Assembly (NCBI GenBank): GCA_050747825.1
Contig: JBOGJG010000295.1
Coordinates: 1 to 11,523, forward strand
Direction: 5' to 3'
Length of the DNA stretch: 11,523 nt
Origin: JBOGJG01 sp050747825
GTDB taxonomy: Bacteria > Acidobacteriota > UBA6911 > RPQK01 > JBOGJG01
In this document: piece after piece, positions 1-7,228 of the stretch
How positions within the stretch are numbered: position 1 is the stretch's first letter
Layout: every line of letters starts with the position of its first letter
Translations under genes and position numbers: made by a program
Notes under the pieces: generated by a model
Databases searched by the model: none
Seen by the model: the letters and a program-made list of their open reading frames with translations, nothing else
What the model was told of the DNA's origin: nothing

Positions 1-1434
1 GTGCCCGCGATTGCCATCCAAAGCTTCCGTTGGCAGTTGGAAAACGATCAATGGCAAGGCCGCGCCAAAACCATCTGGCGCGCCCACGAGACTGCGGCCG
101 CAGACCTCGGAGAAAAAGAGGTCAATCAGCGAGTGGCGCGAGCGCTCTGGAATAAAATCATGCCGGGGATTACGGGCGAGTTCGATTGTCCTTCCATGAT
201 CCGCATGTTCGCCCCCAGGCCTCTATTGATCCTTAGCGGAGAAAACGATCCGAATTGTCCCCTGCCCGGCGCCAAACTCGGTTTTGCCGCGGCCAGGGAA
301 GCCTATGCCAAAGTCAATGCGCTGGATCATCTCAAGATCGATCTGGCTGAGGGCGTCGCCCACAAAGTCACTCCCGAGCAAACCCAGACGGCCATCGCGT
401 GGTTTGAACGTTGGCTGCTCAGCGGTCAGTGGTCAGTGGTCAGCCGTCAGCGGGTCGAATGCGTGGCAGGATGCACAGGCGGCCCAGGCCAGGCAGGTCT
501 GGGCGGTCCCGCCACTGAAGCCCAGCTCAATGAACCTTTTGGGGTGGATTTCGATCAGGAGGACAACTGGTACATCGTGGAGTGGCATGGGCATCGGGTC
601 ACTCGGGTCGATCCATCGGGGAAAATTACTTTAGTTGCGGGCACCGGCGAGAAAGGGGAGGGCGGAGACGGGGGCCCGGGGCCAAAGGCCCAGCTCAATG
701 ATCCGCATAGCCTGTACTTTCATGATGGACAGATCTATGTTGCCGACACGCGCAACAATCGAGTCCGCCGGATCGATCCCCAGACGGGAATCATCACCAC
801 CATTGCTGGCACCGGCGAGGCCGGATTTTCCGGGGATGGCGGCCCCGCCACTCAAGCCAAATTTGATGCGACTTTCGACTTGGCTTTGTATGGCGACAAG
901 CTTTACATCGCCGACCTGAATAATCGTCGAGTGCGGCGGGTCAACTTAAAAGATGGAATTGTTGCCACGGTCGCCGGCAACGGCGAGACGGGGATACCCG
1001 AAGAGGGCGCAGAGGCCAAGAACAGCCCGCTACTCGATCCCCGTGCCATTACGGCGGATGCAGAGGGGAATCTTTACATCCTTTCCAGGCGAGGCAATGC
1101 GCTTCGCGTCGTGGATAAGGAAGGCAAGATTCGAACGTTGATCGCTCCCGGAGATTTCCAGCCGGACATGAACGGCCCCAAGCATCTGTGCGTCGATCTG
1201 GAGGGGACTTTGATTATTGCCGATACCGAGAATCACCTGATCCGTAAATACTCGCCGGAAACCAGGACACTGATGACGATTGCGGGTACCGGTGAGGCAG
1301 GCAGCCGGCTCTCAACCGGAAATCCGCTGGAAACCCAACTAAACCGCCCCCATGGAGTTTATGTCCACCCATCAGGCGCTCTATATATATCCGACAGCGC
1401 GAACCACCGCGTATTGAGGCTGACAGGGTGGTAA
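1..1434 (+). CDS. Alpha/beta hydrolase C-terminal part fused to an NHL-repeat propeller (5' partial)
   Basis: The frame is open from the first base and the window probably starts inside the gene: the first residues already look like the middle of a hydrolase, and no nucleophile-elbow serine is visible. Residues 1-140 resemble the end of a dienelactone-hydrolase/acetyl-xylan-esterase-type fold. The expected acid is Asp83 in GENDPNCP and the expected histidine is His121 in VAHKVTPE. Residues 141-152 (SGQWSVVSRQRV) are encoded by a GGTCAGT tandem repeat and form the linker. Residues 153-477 make about six NHL blades with typical signatures such as VADTRNNRVRRID, YIADLNNRRVRRV and IADTENHLIRKY, separated by glycine-rich AGTGEAG loops. 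NHL propellers usually bind ligands or partner proteins. The NHL half has no signal peptide of its own, so any export would depend on the missing N-terminus. It is the first visible gene of a four-gene plus-strand run. The NHL call is firm; the exact esterase family is not. Confidence 0.85.
   Translation: MPAIAIQSFRWQLENDQWQGRAKTIWRAHETAAADLGEKEVNQRVARALWNKIMPGITGEFDCPSMIRMFAPRPLLILSGENDPNCPLPGAKLGFAAAREAYAKVNALDHLKIDLAEGVAHKVTPEQTQTAIAWFERWLLSGQWSVVSRQRVECVAGCTGGPGQAGLGGPATEAQLNEPFGVDFDQEDNWYIVEWHGHRVTRVDPSGKITLVAGTGEKGEGGDGGPGPKAQLNDPHSLYFHDGQIYVADTRNNRVRRIDPQTGIITTIAGTGEAGFSGDGGPATQAKFDATFDLALYGDKLYIADLNNRRVRRVNLKDGIVATVAGNGETGIPEEGAEAKNSPLLDPRAITADAEGNLYILSRRGNALRVVDKEGKIRTLIAPGDFQPDMNGPKHLCVDLEGTLIIADTENHLIRKYSPETRTLMTIAGTGEAGSRLSTGNPLETQLNRPHGVYVHPSGALYISDSANHRVLRLTGW
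424..450 (+). repeat. GGTCAGT short tandem repeat at the hydrolase/NHL junction
   Basis: Two perfect GGTCAGT units (424-430, 431-437) are followed by GGTCAG (438-443) and a degenerate CGTCAGC (445-451). In frame they encode the low-complexity peptide GQWSVVSRQ, exactly between the end of the hydrolase domain and the first NHL blade. Repeats of this type occur as dispersed intergenic elements in various bacterial genomes (general knowledge, not searched). I saw no other copy in this window. Confidence 0.8.
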
Positions 1435-1450
1435 AGCGACGCACGGAACT

Positions 1451-1455
1451 GGAGG
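1451..1455 (+). promoter_or_regulatory. Ribosome binding site GGAGG fixing the start at 1463
   Basis: GGAGG lies 7 nt upstream of the ATG at 1463. A TTG directly before it (1460) would also open the frame but sits only 4 nt from the site, so the ATG is preferred. Confidence 0.75.
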
Positions 1456-1462
1456 ATTATTG

Positions 1463-2527
1463 ATGAAAAAACCTGTTTTATTCGCCGTGAGTGTCATGGC
1501 AGTTTTCTCGGTCATTGCACTCTCGAATCCTGCCGCTCCAGCCGAAGATGCAAAAGAAGGCAAATCGCCGGTCGATAATTTGCCCTCTTACATCACCAGA
1601 CTAACCCATTTCGGCGAGCGTGGGGATTGGTCTCATGATGGCAAAAAGATCCTGTTCCTTGAAAAAACCTTTGGCGACGTGTACGAGGTGGATATCGCCA
1701 CCCAAGAGATTCGTCTCCTGACGGGCCACTACTTCCACGAGGGATATGTGCGGGCGCTGTACCTGGCCAACGGCGACATTCTGCTTTCAGGCGATCCCAC
1801 ATTCAATGCTGATGATCCCTGGATCAGCCGTCGTAGCGAGGCTGAGCTCTGGGTCTTGGGCAAGGACCTGGATAAGCCCCCGCTCCGGCTGGACGAGAAG
1901 TGTTCGGAAGGACCGGCTGTCTCTCGAACGAACATGAAGATTGCCTGGACCATCGATCATGGAGATTATCCCGACAGGCTTCCTGAAGGAGCGGATCAGA
2001 TCTGGATGGCCGATATCGTATATGAAGGCGGCGTTCCCAAGCTGGTCAACAAGAAATTGGTTTTGGATAATCGCAATCTGGACTTCGAAGCCGGCCTGGA
2101 ATGCCAGAACTTCGTTCCCCCGGACGAGAAGAAGTTGACCTTCTCGGCCTATGGCTATCAGGGCACGGAAGTGATGACCTTAGATCTGGAGACGGGCGAG
2201 GTCGTCAATCATTCGAAATCGCCTCATTACGAGGAGCCGGAGGGGATTTTCCCGGACGGGCAACACACGTTGGTTGAGGCCGATCGCCATCACCCCGAAG
2301 GCTCTCAGTATGTGGATGTCTATAAGCTGCGTCTGAATGGTTCCGGAGACATCGAGCGGATAGTCCACTTCGGTGATTATCCCGGGTACAAATCGTCCAA
2401 TCCGGTGGTGAGAGACGATGGACGCTTTATCGAGTTTCAGATGGCCAAGGTCGGTGATCCAGCCGGAGTAGGTCGCGGCATCTTTATCTATGATGTGGAA
2501 AAGGCTGAATCCGCCAAAGAGAAGTAA
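1463..2527 (+). CDS. Exported TolB-like (PD40/WD40-type) beta-propeller protein
   Basis: 354 residues. The N-terminus (MKKPVLFAVSVMAVFSVIAL, then a small-residue stretch ending near Ala27) is a Sec signal peptide, so the protein should be periplasmic. The rest is made of TolB/PD40-like strands: RGDWSHDGKKILFL at 53-66, then NGDILLSGD (103-111), NMKIAWTIDHGDYPD (157-171), DEKKLTFSAYGYQG (221-234), FPDGQHTLVEAD (263-274) and RDDGRFIEFQMAK (317-329). No catalytic motif of prolyl oligopeptidase or another enzyme is visible, so a binding or scaffold role is more likely. It is shorter than TolB itself and lacks an obvious N-terminal TolB domain. It starts 28 nt after the hydrolase/NHL gene and is followed 27 nt later by the NHL lipoprotein gene, so all are probably co-transcribed. 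The propeller class is fairly secure; the function is unknown. Confidence 0.85.
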   Translation: MKKPVLFAVSVMAVFSVIALSNPAAPAEDAKEGKSPVDNLPSYITRLTHFGERGDWSHDGKKILFLEKTFGDVYEVDIATQEIRLLTGHYFHEGYVRALYLANGDILLSGDPTFNADDPWISRRSEAELWVLGKDLDKPPLRLDEKCSEGPAVSRTNMKIAWTIDHGDYPDRLPEGADQIWMADIVYEGGVPKLVNKKLVLDNRNLDFEAGLECQNFVPPDEKKLTFSAYGYQGTEVMTLDLETGEVVNHSKSPHYEEPEGIFPDGQHTLVEADRHHPEGSQYVDVYKLRLNGSGDIERIVHFGDYPGYKSSNPVVRDDGRFIEFQMAKVGDPAGVGRGIFIYDVEKAESAKEK

Positions 2528-2543
2528 ACGGATTCCTGCCAAT

Positions 2544-2547
2544 GAGG
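2544..2547 (+). promoter_or_regulatory. Ribosome binding site GAGG for the NHL lipoprotein gene
   Basis: GAGG (within TGAGGT) ends 7 nt before the ATG at 2555, the same spacing as for the gene upstream. Confidence 0.65.
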
Positions 2548-2554
2548 TCTTTAT

Positions 2555-3499
2555 ATGAGACAAGTGAAAAACGCAATAGCTTCAGGCATTCTAATATTGG
2601 CAATGTCCGTCTCCTGCACGACTCCTTCCCCCGATGCGGAGATGGCTGCGACTGATGAGGTTTCGATTGCGGTGCCCGATTATCGTCCGGGTGGAGAGTG
2701 GCCTCAGCTTCCCGAGGGTTATACGTGGGGAGAGGTCTCGGGTGTGGCCGTGGATCGGGACGGCGAAGTCCTGGTGTTTCACCGGGGCGAGCATCCGCTG
2801 ATGGAGTTCAAACAGGACGGCACTTTCATTCGCTCCTGGGGAGAAGGTTCGGTGGCCAGAGCCCACGGCCTGCGGGTGGACGCAAATAATAATATCTGGG
2901 TTACGGACGTGGGATCCCACACCGTTACCAAGTACGACCAGCAGGGAAACGTCCTGCTGATTCTGGGGGAAAAAGGCGTCGCGGGGGAAGATGAGTCTCA
3001 CTTCAATCAACCCGCCGATGTGGCTGTTGCTTCCAACGGAGACATTTTCGTGGCTGATGGCTACGGGAACTCCCGGGTGGTCAAGTTCGACAAAGATGGC
3101 AAGTTCATCAAAGCCTGGGGCAAAAAGGGAACCGGCCAGGGGGAATTCAATCTGGTTCATGCTGTGGTTCTTGATCCCCAGGGACGTTTGTATGTCGGAG
3201 ATCGTGAAAACAATCGAATCCAGATTTTTGATCAGGATGGGAACTTTATTGATATGTGGACCGACGTAGGAGCCCCTTTCGGGTTGGCTATCTCCGGCGA
3301 TAAGCTATACATCGCCACCGGCCGCGATCAAAACGTGAATATTGTGGATTTGGAAGGCACTGTATTAACTGCATTTGGATCGGAAGGGACGGAATTGGGC
3401 CACTTCAATCTCCCCCACGGCATCACTGTGGCCGAGACAGGGGATATTTATATTGCCGAAATCCGAAACGAACGCACCCAGAAGTTCGTACTTAAATAA
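2555..3499 (+). CDS. NHL-repeat lipoprotein resembling peptidyl-alpha-hydroxyglycine alpha-amidating lyase (PAL)
   Basis: 314 residues. A hydrophobic stretch (8-18) is followed by Cys21 in MSVSC. This is a probable but imperfect lipobox (Ser instead of Leu/Val at -3), so the protein is likely lipid-anchored facing the periplasm. Residues 55-314 form a six-blade NHL propeller with repeats at about 60-92, 103-135, 152-188, 199-233, 239-272 and 286-313. The segments FHRGEH (76-81), DGYGNSR (168-174), DRENNRIQIF (216-225) and LPHGI (286-290) match, from memory, the PAL domain of peptidylglycine alpha-amidating monooxygenase. His104, His202 and His288 sit where the zinc-binding histidines of PAL are expected, and Tyr170 where its catalytic tyrosine is. 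The position after the last histidine is Gly289, where animal PAL has a catalytic Asp. Lyase activity is therefore possible but unproven; a plain binding propeller is the alternative. The gene lies 3 nt upstream of the IclR regulator. Confidence 0.88.
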   Translation: MRQVKNAIASGILILAMSVSCTTPSPDAEMAATDEVSIAVPDYRPGGEWPQLPEGYTWGEVSGVAVDRDGEVLVFHRGEHPLMEFKQDGTFIRSWGEGSVARAHGLRVDANNNIWVTDVGSHTVTKYDQQGNVLLILGEKGVAGEDESHFNQPADVAVASNGDIFVADGYGNSRVVKFDKDGKFIKAWGKKGTGQGEFNLVHAVVLDPQGRLYVGDRENNRIQIFDQDGNFIDMWTDVGAPFGLAISGDKLYIATGRDQNVNIVDLEGTVLTAFGSEGTELGHFNLPHGITVAETGDIYIAEIRNERTQKFVLK

Positions 3500-3502
3500 G
3501 AT

Positions 3503-4318
3503 ATGGCTGCTGGAAAGGTTCAATCACTCGATCGCGCTCTCAGGATTCTGGAGACCCTCGCGTCCGCAAATGACGGGATGGGGATTTCCGAGATGAGTAG
3601 GAAGCTGGGCCTTTCTCCCAGCACCATCCATCGCCTGCTTTTTACTTTATCCCAAAGGGGATTTGTAACCCAGCTCCATGATGAGAGGTACCATCTGGGC
3701 CATAAGATCGTAGAAATGAGCCGGACCTTTGTCGAAGGCTTTCAGTTGGTGAAGATTGTCCGACCCTACCTGGAAGCAGTTTGCAAGACAACCGGTGAAA
3801 CAACCAATCTGATCGTTCTAAGCAACAATGAAGCCTTTTACCTGGACAAGGTCGAGAGCCCTCGATTCTTGCGCGTCTTCGCAAAAATCGGCCGCAGAAC
3901 ACCGTTATATTGCTCGGCCAGCGGCAAAATCCTGCTTTCCGGGTTCTCCAAAGAGCAACTGCAAAAGTACTTGTACGACACCGAGTTCACGGCATTGACC
4001 GAGCATACGATTACTTCGCCCGTGGCTTTACGCGAAAAATTAAAGACAATTCGTGATCAAGGCTACGCATTCGATTTGGAAGAGTGCGAGATGGGAGCCC
4101 GTTGTGCCGCTGTTCCCATTAAAGATCAATCGGATCGGGTGATCGCCTCTCTGAGCATATCCGGGCCGGCCGTACGGCTGAGTGATGAGACGCTCTATAA
4201 AGTCGTTGCCTACCTTTTAGAAACCAGTGAAGAGATCTCAACCCGAATTCGGGGCCATGAGGACGCCCTCCGAACTTCAGCCGAAGGATCTGAAACCGTC
4301 TGGCAGAGCCGTTGGTAA
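3503..4318 (+). CDS. IclR-family transcriptional regulator
   Basis: 271 residues, the usual IclR length. Residues 5-65 are the winged helix-turn-helix domain: QSLDRALRILETLA opens it, ISEMSRKLGLSPSTIHRLL (28-46) is the DNA-recognition part, and the wing carries FVTQLHDERYHLG. Residues 83-250 form the effector-binding domain, with the family's typical GRRTPLYCSASGKILLS (130-146) and a GYAFDLEECEMGARCAAVPI block (187-206). The ligand is usually a small organic acid or aromatic compound, but it cannot be predicted here. The ATG is 3 nt after the stop of the NHL lipoprotein gene and has no clear Shine-Dalgarno sequence, so translation is probably coupled to that gene. Being last in the operon suggests autoregulation with the upstream genes. 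The permease-like remnant directly downstream is another possible former target. Confidence 0.93.
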   Translation: MAAGKVQSLDRALRILETLASANDGMGISEMSRKLGLSPSTIHRLLFTLSQRGFVTQLHDERYHLGHKIVEMSRTFVEGFQLVKIVRPYLEAVCKTTGETTNLIVLSNNEAFYLDKVESPRFLRVFAKIGRRTPLYCSASGKILLSGFSKEQLQKYLYDTEFTALTEHTITSPVALREKLKTIRDQGYAFDLEECEMGARCAAVPIKDQSDRVIASLSISGPAVRLSDETLYKVVAYLLETSEEISTRIRGHEDALRTSAEGSETVWQSRW

Positions 4319-4342
4319 GTTAGTCCCTCAAGAAAGAAACAA

Positions 4343-4499
4343 ATGAGCTTAGGAGTACTGGCGGTCCTGTCTTTGCTGCCGAGATTGCGGCCCTCGCTCT
4401 CTTTTTAGTGGTGCTGCGCCGGCCTGCCGGCAAGGCCATGCCCATTTCGTACGGGGTGGCATTTGTCCTGGCTTTTTGGGTTCTGACAGGTCCCGCTGG
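4343..4499 (+). pseudogene. Truncated, frameshifted permease remnant, probably L-lactate permease (LctP)-like N-terminus
   Basis: This covers most of the 181-bp gap between the regulator and the convergent gene. From the ATG at 4343 the frame reads MSLGVLAVLSLLP and then hits a stop at 4406-4408. In the neighbouring frame, from about 4381, the text continues as IAALALFLVVL, then RRPAGKAMPISYGVAFVLAF. Spliced across a single-base shift near 4380, the two frames give a membrane helix, a short basic loop and a second helix. To my memory this resembles the start of LctP-type lactate permeases. The similarity ends near 4485, and after 4500 the DNA is the convergent FG-GAP/ASPIC gene. Inference: a permease gene once following the IclR gene was frameshifted and lost all but about 50 codons. 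A chance hydrophobic frame is the alternative. Confidence 0.5.
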
Positions 4500-6197
4500 T
4501 CAAGATCGCGGCGGCCTCTCTAGTGCTTCTTCTATCAGCAAAATTTTATCGGCGGGAATATCGGTCAGAATCTGCCGGGTTCCACTGGGCCAGAGGATTT
4601 CAATTTTTTCGACTGTTTTTTGGCTGCCCAGGCCGAAATGCAAACGGATGTCATTGCTGCTGAGGTAGCTGGCTACGTTGTTGATTTCTCTATATTGAGT
4701 TCCGTGAGCAGTTTCCAGGCGAACCTTTGCGCCCAGGCCGAAGCGGTTGCTGTTTTTTCCCTGAGCTTTGATGGTGATCCAGTGATTACGGTTTCCCCCA
4801 TCGTTTCGAAACAGCATTGCCCGCCCGCCGCAATTGGACAGGGCGATGTCCAAATCACCATCGTTGTCGTAGTCTCCGACGGCGGCCCCCCGTCCCACAT
4901 GCTCGATCTGAAATGCAGCGCCGGCCAGAGATGAAATATCTTCAAATTCTCCGCCACTGTTCTCATAAAGCAGATCGGTCTGCAGATAGGAGAGATGGGG
5001 ACTATAAAGCTCGACATTGTCGATGACGTGGCCGTTCGTGACGTAAATATCCAGATCGCCGTCGTTATCGAAGTCCAGAAGTTTGGTCCCAAATCCTAAA
5101 GGTTTAAAGCTCGATTCCAGACCTGATTCCTGCGACACATCTTCAAAGAAGAAATCTCCGACATTTCGATAGAGGGCATTTAGTTCTTCAGAAAAATTGG
5201 TGACGAATAAATCGAGTAAGCCATCTCCATCGAAATCGCCGCTGTCGGTCCCCATACCTGCCTGGGGCTTTCCGTTGGGATCGTATCCGGCGCCGGCCCG
5301 GTAGGTGATATCTTCGAAAGTTCCGTCGCCGCTGTTGCGATAGAGAAAATTTCTGACGGTATCGTTTGCGATATAGATGTCCGGGTAGCCGTCCTGATCC
5401 AGATCGGCAAAGGTGACGCCGAGTCCTTTGCCGGCCGGATTGGCAATCCCGGCTTGCGCGGATACATCGGTAAACGTGCCATCCCCGTTGTTGCGAAAGA
5501 GTTGATCCGGGCTGCCGTCGAAGGTTGTCGGATGGCAGTACATCCGATATCCCTCTTTTTCGAAGCCGCAGTAAGGATTATCGTCGAGATGGTAGTCCAG
5601 ATAATTCACGACGTACAGGTCTAAATCTCCATCACGATCATAATCGAAAAAACCTGCACTGCTGCTCCAGGAATTTCCTCCGGCCACACCTGCTTTTGAG
5701 GTGCTATCACTGAAAGTGCCGTCGCCGTTGTTGCGGTAAAGAATGTTAGGTCCGTAATAGGTTACGAAAAGATCCAGAAATCCATCATTATCGTAATCGC
5801 CCACTGCCACGCCCGTGCCGGCCCCGCCATTTCCTGAGACGCCGGCTGTTTTTGTAACATCCAGGAAAGTGCCCTTTCCGGAATTTCGGTAAAGAACATT
5901 TCCAGGAGACGGGTTTTCCTCGGCCAGACTCTTACTGTTGACAAAGTAAAGATCGAGAAAGCCGTCGTTGTCGTAATCGATCCAGGCAACGCCGGAGCCA
6001 AAGGTCTCCACCAGGAACTTGTCCTCAGAGCTGCCGTTGTGGTGGCGAAAGTCAATCCCGGCTTCTGAAGAAACATCAACAAATTGGACAGCCCGGTCGG
6101 AGGAGACTGAAGACCCCGGAATCGGTGGGCTCATTGAAATCAGAAGGATCAGAGTCAATAATGCTATCACCTTATCCGATGATTGATTTACTCGCAC
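4500..6197 (-). CDS. Exported FG-GAP/VCBS-repeat protein with C-terminal ASPIC/UnbV domain (CRTAC1-like)
   Basis: 565 residues from the GTG at 6197. Residues 10-29 are a hydrophobic signal peptide. Seven FG-GAP/VCBS blades carry calcium-loop motifs of the type DxDxDGxxD, starting at Asp74, 134, 185, 265, 321, 375 and 442, as expected for a seven-blade integrin-like propeller. Most blades are preceded by LYRNNGDGTF-type strands. A loop between blades 3 and 4 holds a cysteine pair (Cys210, Cys221) that could form a disulfide. Residues 468-556 are an ASPIC/UnbV domain (NHWITIKAQG to WPSGTRQILTDIP). Such proteins are secreted or surface-located, bind calcium and probably mediate binding; no enzymatic residue is evident. 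The start is uncertain: no Shine-Dalgarno sequence precedes 6197, and an internal GTG at 6170 is an alternative. A TAGAAT box at 6209-6204 (minus strand) could be a -10 element, but no good -35 goes with it. Confidence 0.9.
   Translation of the reverse strand: MRVNQSSDKVIALLTLILLISMSPPIPGSSVSSDRAVQFVDVSSEAGIDFRHHNGSSEDKFLVETFGSGVAWIDYDNDGFLDLYFVNSKSLAEENPSPGNVLYRNSGKGTFLDVTKTAGVSGNGGAGTGVAVGDYDNDGFLDLFVTYYGPNILYRNNGDGTFSDSTSKAGVAGGNSWSSSAGFFDYDRDGDLDLYVVNYLDYHLDDNPYCGFEKEGYRMYCHPTTFDGSPDQLFRNNGDGTFTDVSAQAGIANPAGKGLGVTFADLDQDGYPDIYIANDTVRNFLYRNSGDGTFEDITYRAGAGYDPNGKPQAGMGTDSGDFDGDGLLDLFVTNFSEELNALYRNVGDFFFEDVSQESGLESSFKPLGFGTKLLDFDNDGDLDIYVTNGHVIDNVELYSPHLSYLQTDLLYENSGGEFEDISSLAGAAFQIEHVGRGAAVGDYDNDGDLDIALSNCGGRAMLFRNDGGNRNHWITIKAQGKNSNRFGLGAKVRLETAHGTQYREINNVASYLSSNDIRLHFGLGSQKTVEKIEILWPSGTRQILTDIPADKILLIEEALERPPRS
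6134..6162 (+). promoter_or_regulatory. Candidate sigma70-like promoter of the TPR gene
   Basis: TTGAAA (6134-6139) and AATAAT (6157-6162) each match the consensus at five of six positions and are separated by exactly 17 nt. Transcription would begin near 6169, about 10 nt before the ATG at 6179. The promoter lies wholly within the signal-peptide codons of the divergent minus-strand gene. It is seen by eye only, and whether the housekeeping sigma factor of this organism uses this consensus is assumed. Confidence 0.4.
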
Positions 6198-7168
6198 GGC
6201 GGAATTCTATCTTATTTCTGACACTTCTAATTTTCGCCTCAGATGCTGTTTCAGGTAATTCCTCTATTAAAGAGGCGCTCAGTCAGGGCCGGGCCTATCT
6301 GGAGAGTGGCCAAATAAACCAGGCCGTGAGCGCTTTTAAGAAGGCGATTTCCTATGACCCTCGCTGTGCCGAAGCTCACATGTTGCTGGGATACGCGTAC
6401 CGGGCAGGAGGCGCATACGAGCTTCTGGGCGAGGCCAAAGCGGAATTAAGACAGGCTCTGGCGCTCGACCCGAATCTCATCTGGGCCCGATTCTATTTGG
6501 CCAGGATTTATCTGGACCTGGGACGACTGAATAAAGCCGAGGAACAGTTGCTACAGATGTTACAGACCCGGCCGGAAGTCCCGCATGCCCTTTCACTTCT
6601 AGGGGAAGTCAACCGCCAACTTGGGAAACCGGAACTGTCAGTCCGGCATCATAAGCGCGCCCTGGAAATCGAGCCGTCTCTGGTTTCCGGCCACTATTAT
6701 CTTGGGCTTGCTTATCTGGATCTGGAGAATGATGCCCAAGCGCTTAAGGAACTGGAGATCGCCTCGAACTCGCCAGATGCGATTCCCGAGATTCACATCT
6801 CACTTGGATCTCTTTATCTCGCTCAGGGCGACCTGGACAGGGCCGTCGAAATTTTAAAAAATGCGATCCAACTCGATCCTTCGCGCGCGGACGGACATTT
6901 GAAGCTTGCCAGGGCCTATCGGCTGAAAGGTCAGACCGATCTGGCCGAGAAGGAGTTGCAATTGCTGCTCGGGCGTGAAAATACTTTCCTGGACTCCCCA
7001 TATTTCCAGAAGCTCAGGGCAGAGCTGTATCTGGAGATGGGCATAATCCGAGAAGATCAGGGGAAGATTTCCGAGGCCAGGCAAGCGTATTCAGAGGCGT
7101 TGGCCCTATATCCGGGTTACGAGGAAGCCAGGCGACATCTTGCTGGGCTTCACAATCGTGAAGACTGA
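6179..7168 (+). CDS. Exported TPR-repeat protein
   Basis: 329 residues from the ATG at 6179. This start gives a compact signal peptide (MIDLLARRNSILFLTLLIFA, cleavage probably near SDAVSG). Earlier in-frame starts exist at 6161 (ATG) and 6125 (GTG), but 6161 falls inside the candidate -10 box and neither has a well-placed Shine-Dalgarno sequence. The mature part is about eight consecutive 34-residue tetratricopeptide repeats. They show the typical pattern G-x-x-Y-x-x-x-G-x-x-x-x-A and end in -LDP/-IEP, for example YLESGQINQAVSAFKKAISYDP and YLAQGDLDRAVEILKNAIQLDP. TPR arrays bind peptides or proteins, so a periplasmic adaptor role is likely. TPR proteins next to ASPIC/FG-GAP proteins are a recurring arrangement in Acidobacteriota and Planctomycetota (general knowledge), suggesting a functional pair. 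No partner can be named. Confidence 0.9.
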   Translation: MIDLLARRNSILFLTLLIFASDAVSGNSSIKEALSQGRAYLESGQINQAVSAFKKAISYDPRCAEAHMLLGYAYRAGGAYELLGEAKAELRQALALDPNLIWARFYLARIYLDLGRLNKAEEQLLQMLQTRPEVPHALSLLGEVNRQLGKPELSVRHHKRALEIEPSLVSGHYYLGLAYLDLENDAQALKELEIASNSPDAIPEIHISLGSLYLAQGDLDRAVEILKNAIQLDPSRADGHLKLARAYRLKGQTDLAEKELQLLLGRENTFLDSPYFQKLRAELYLEMGIIREDQGKISEARQAYSEALALYPGYEEARRHLAGLHNRED

Positions 7169-7188
7169 TTCATACTTGCAAAAATAAT

Positions 7189-7218
7189 TTGACTCGATTG
7201 CGGTCCAACCCATAGACT
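7189..7218 (+). promoter_or_regulatory. Weak candidate promoter before the dehydrogenase gene
   Basis: In the 60-nt gap after the TPR gene, TTGACT (7189-7194, five of six to the -35 consensus) is followed after 18 nt by TAGACT (7213-7218, four of six to the -10 consensus). Transcription would start only a few bases before the ATG at 7229, leaving almost no leader. Read-through from the TPR gene is an equally good explanation. No terminator hairpin is seen in the gap. Confidence 0.2.
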
Positions 7219-7228
7219 CCGAAAGCAA

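Noticed and set aside
1..3. GTG at the first base as a true start codon
   Set aside because: The encoded residues match the interior of an alpha/beta hydrolase and no leader or nucleophile serine is present; the gene most likely begins before the window.
1382..1390. Short TA repeat (TATATATAT)
   Set aside because: It lies within NHL codons (encoding LYIS) and is too short to be a meaningful repeat or promoter.
2591..3160. 189-codon open frame on the minus strand
   Set aside because: It is antisense to the NHL lipoprotein gene, whose family is clear, and its translation shows no recognisable domain.
4421..4437. GGCCT/AGGCC hairpin as a terminator between the convergent genes
   Set aside because: The stem is only 5 bp with a 7-nt loop and no T-tract, and it lies within the permease-like remnant.
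4500..4668. Plus-strand continuation of the permease-like frame past 4500
   Set aside because: From here the text is only the antisense of the ASPIC domain and loses hydrophobic helix character.
6161..6163. ATG 6161 as the start of the TPR gene
   Set aside because: The only purine-rich site (AAGGA) is 12 nt away and the ATG overlaps the candidate -10 box; ATG 6179 gives a cleaner signal peptide. It remains possible.
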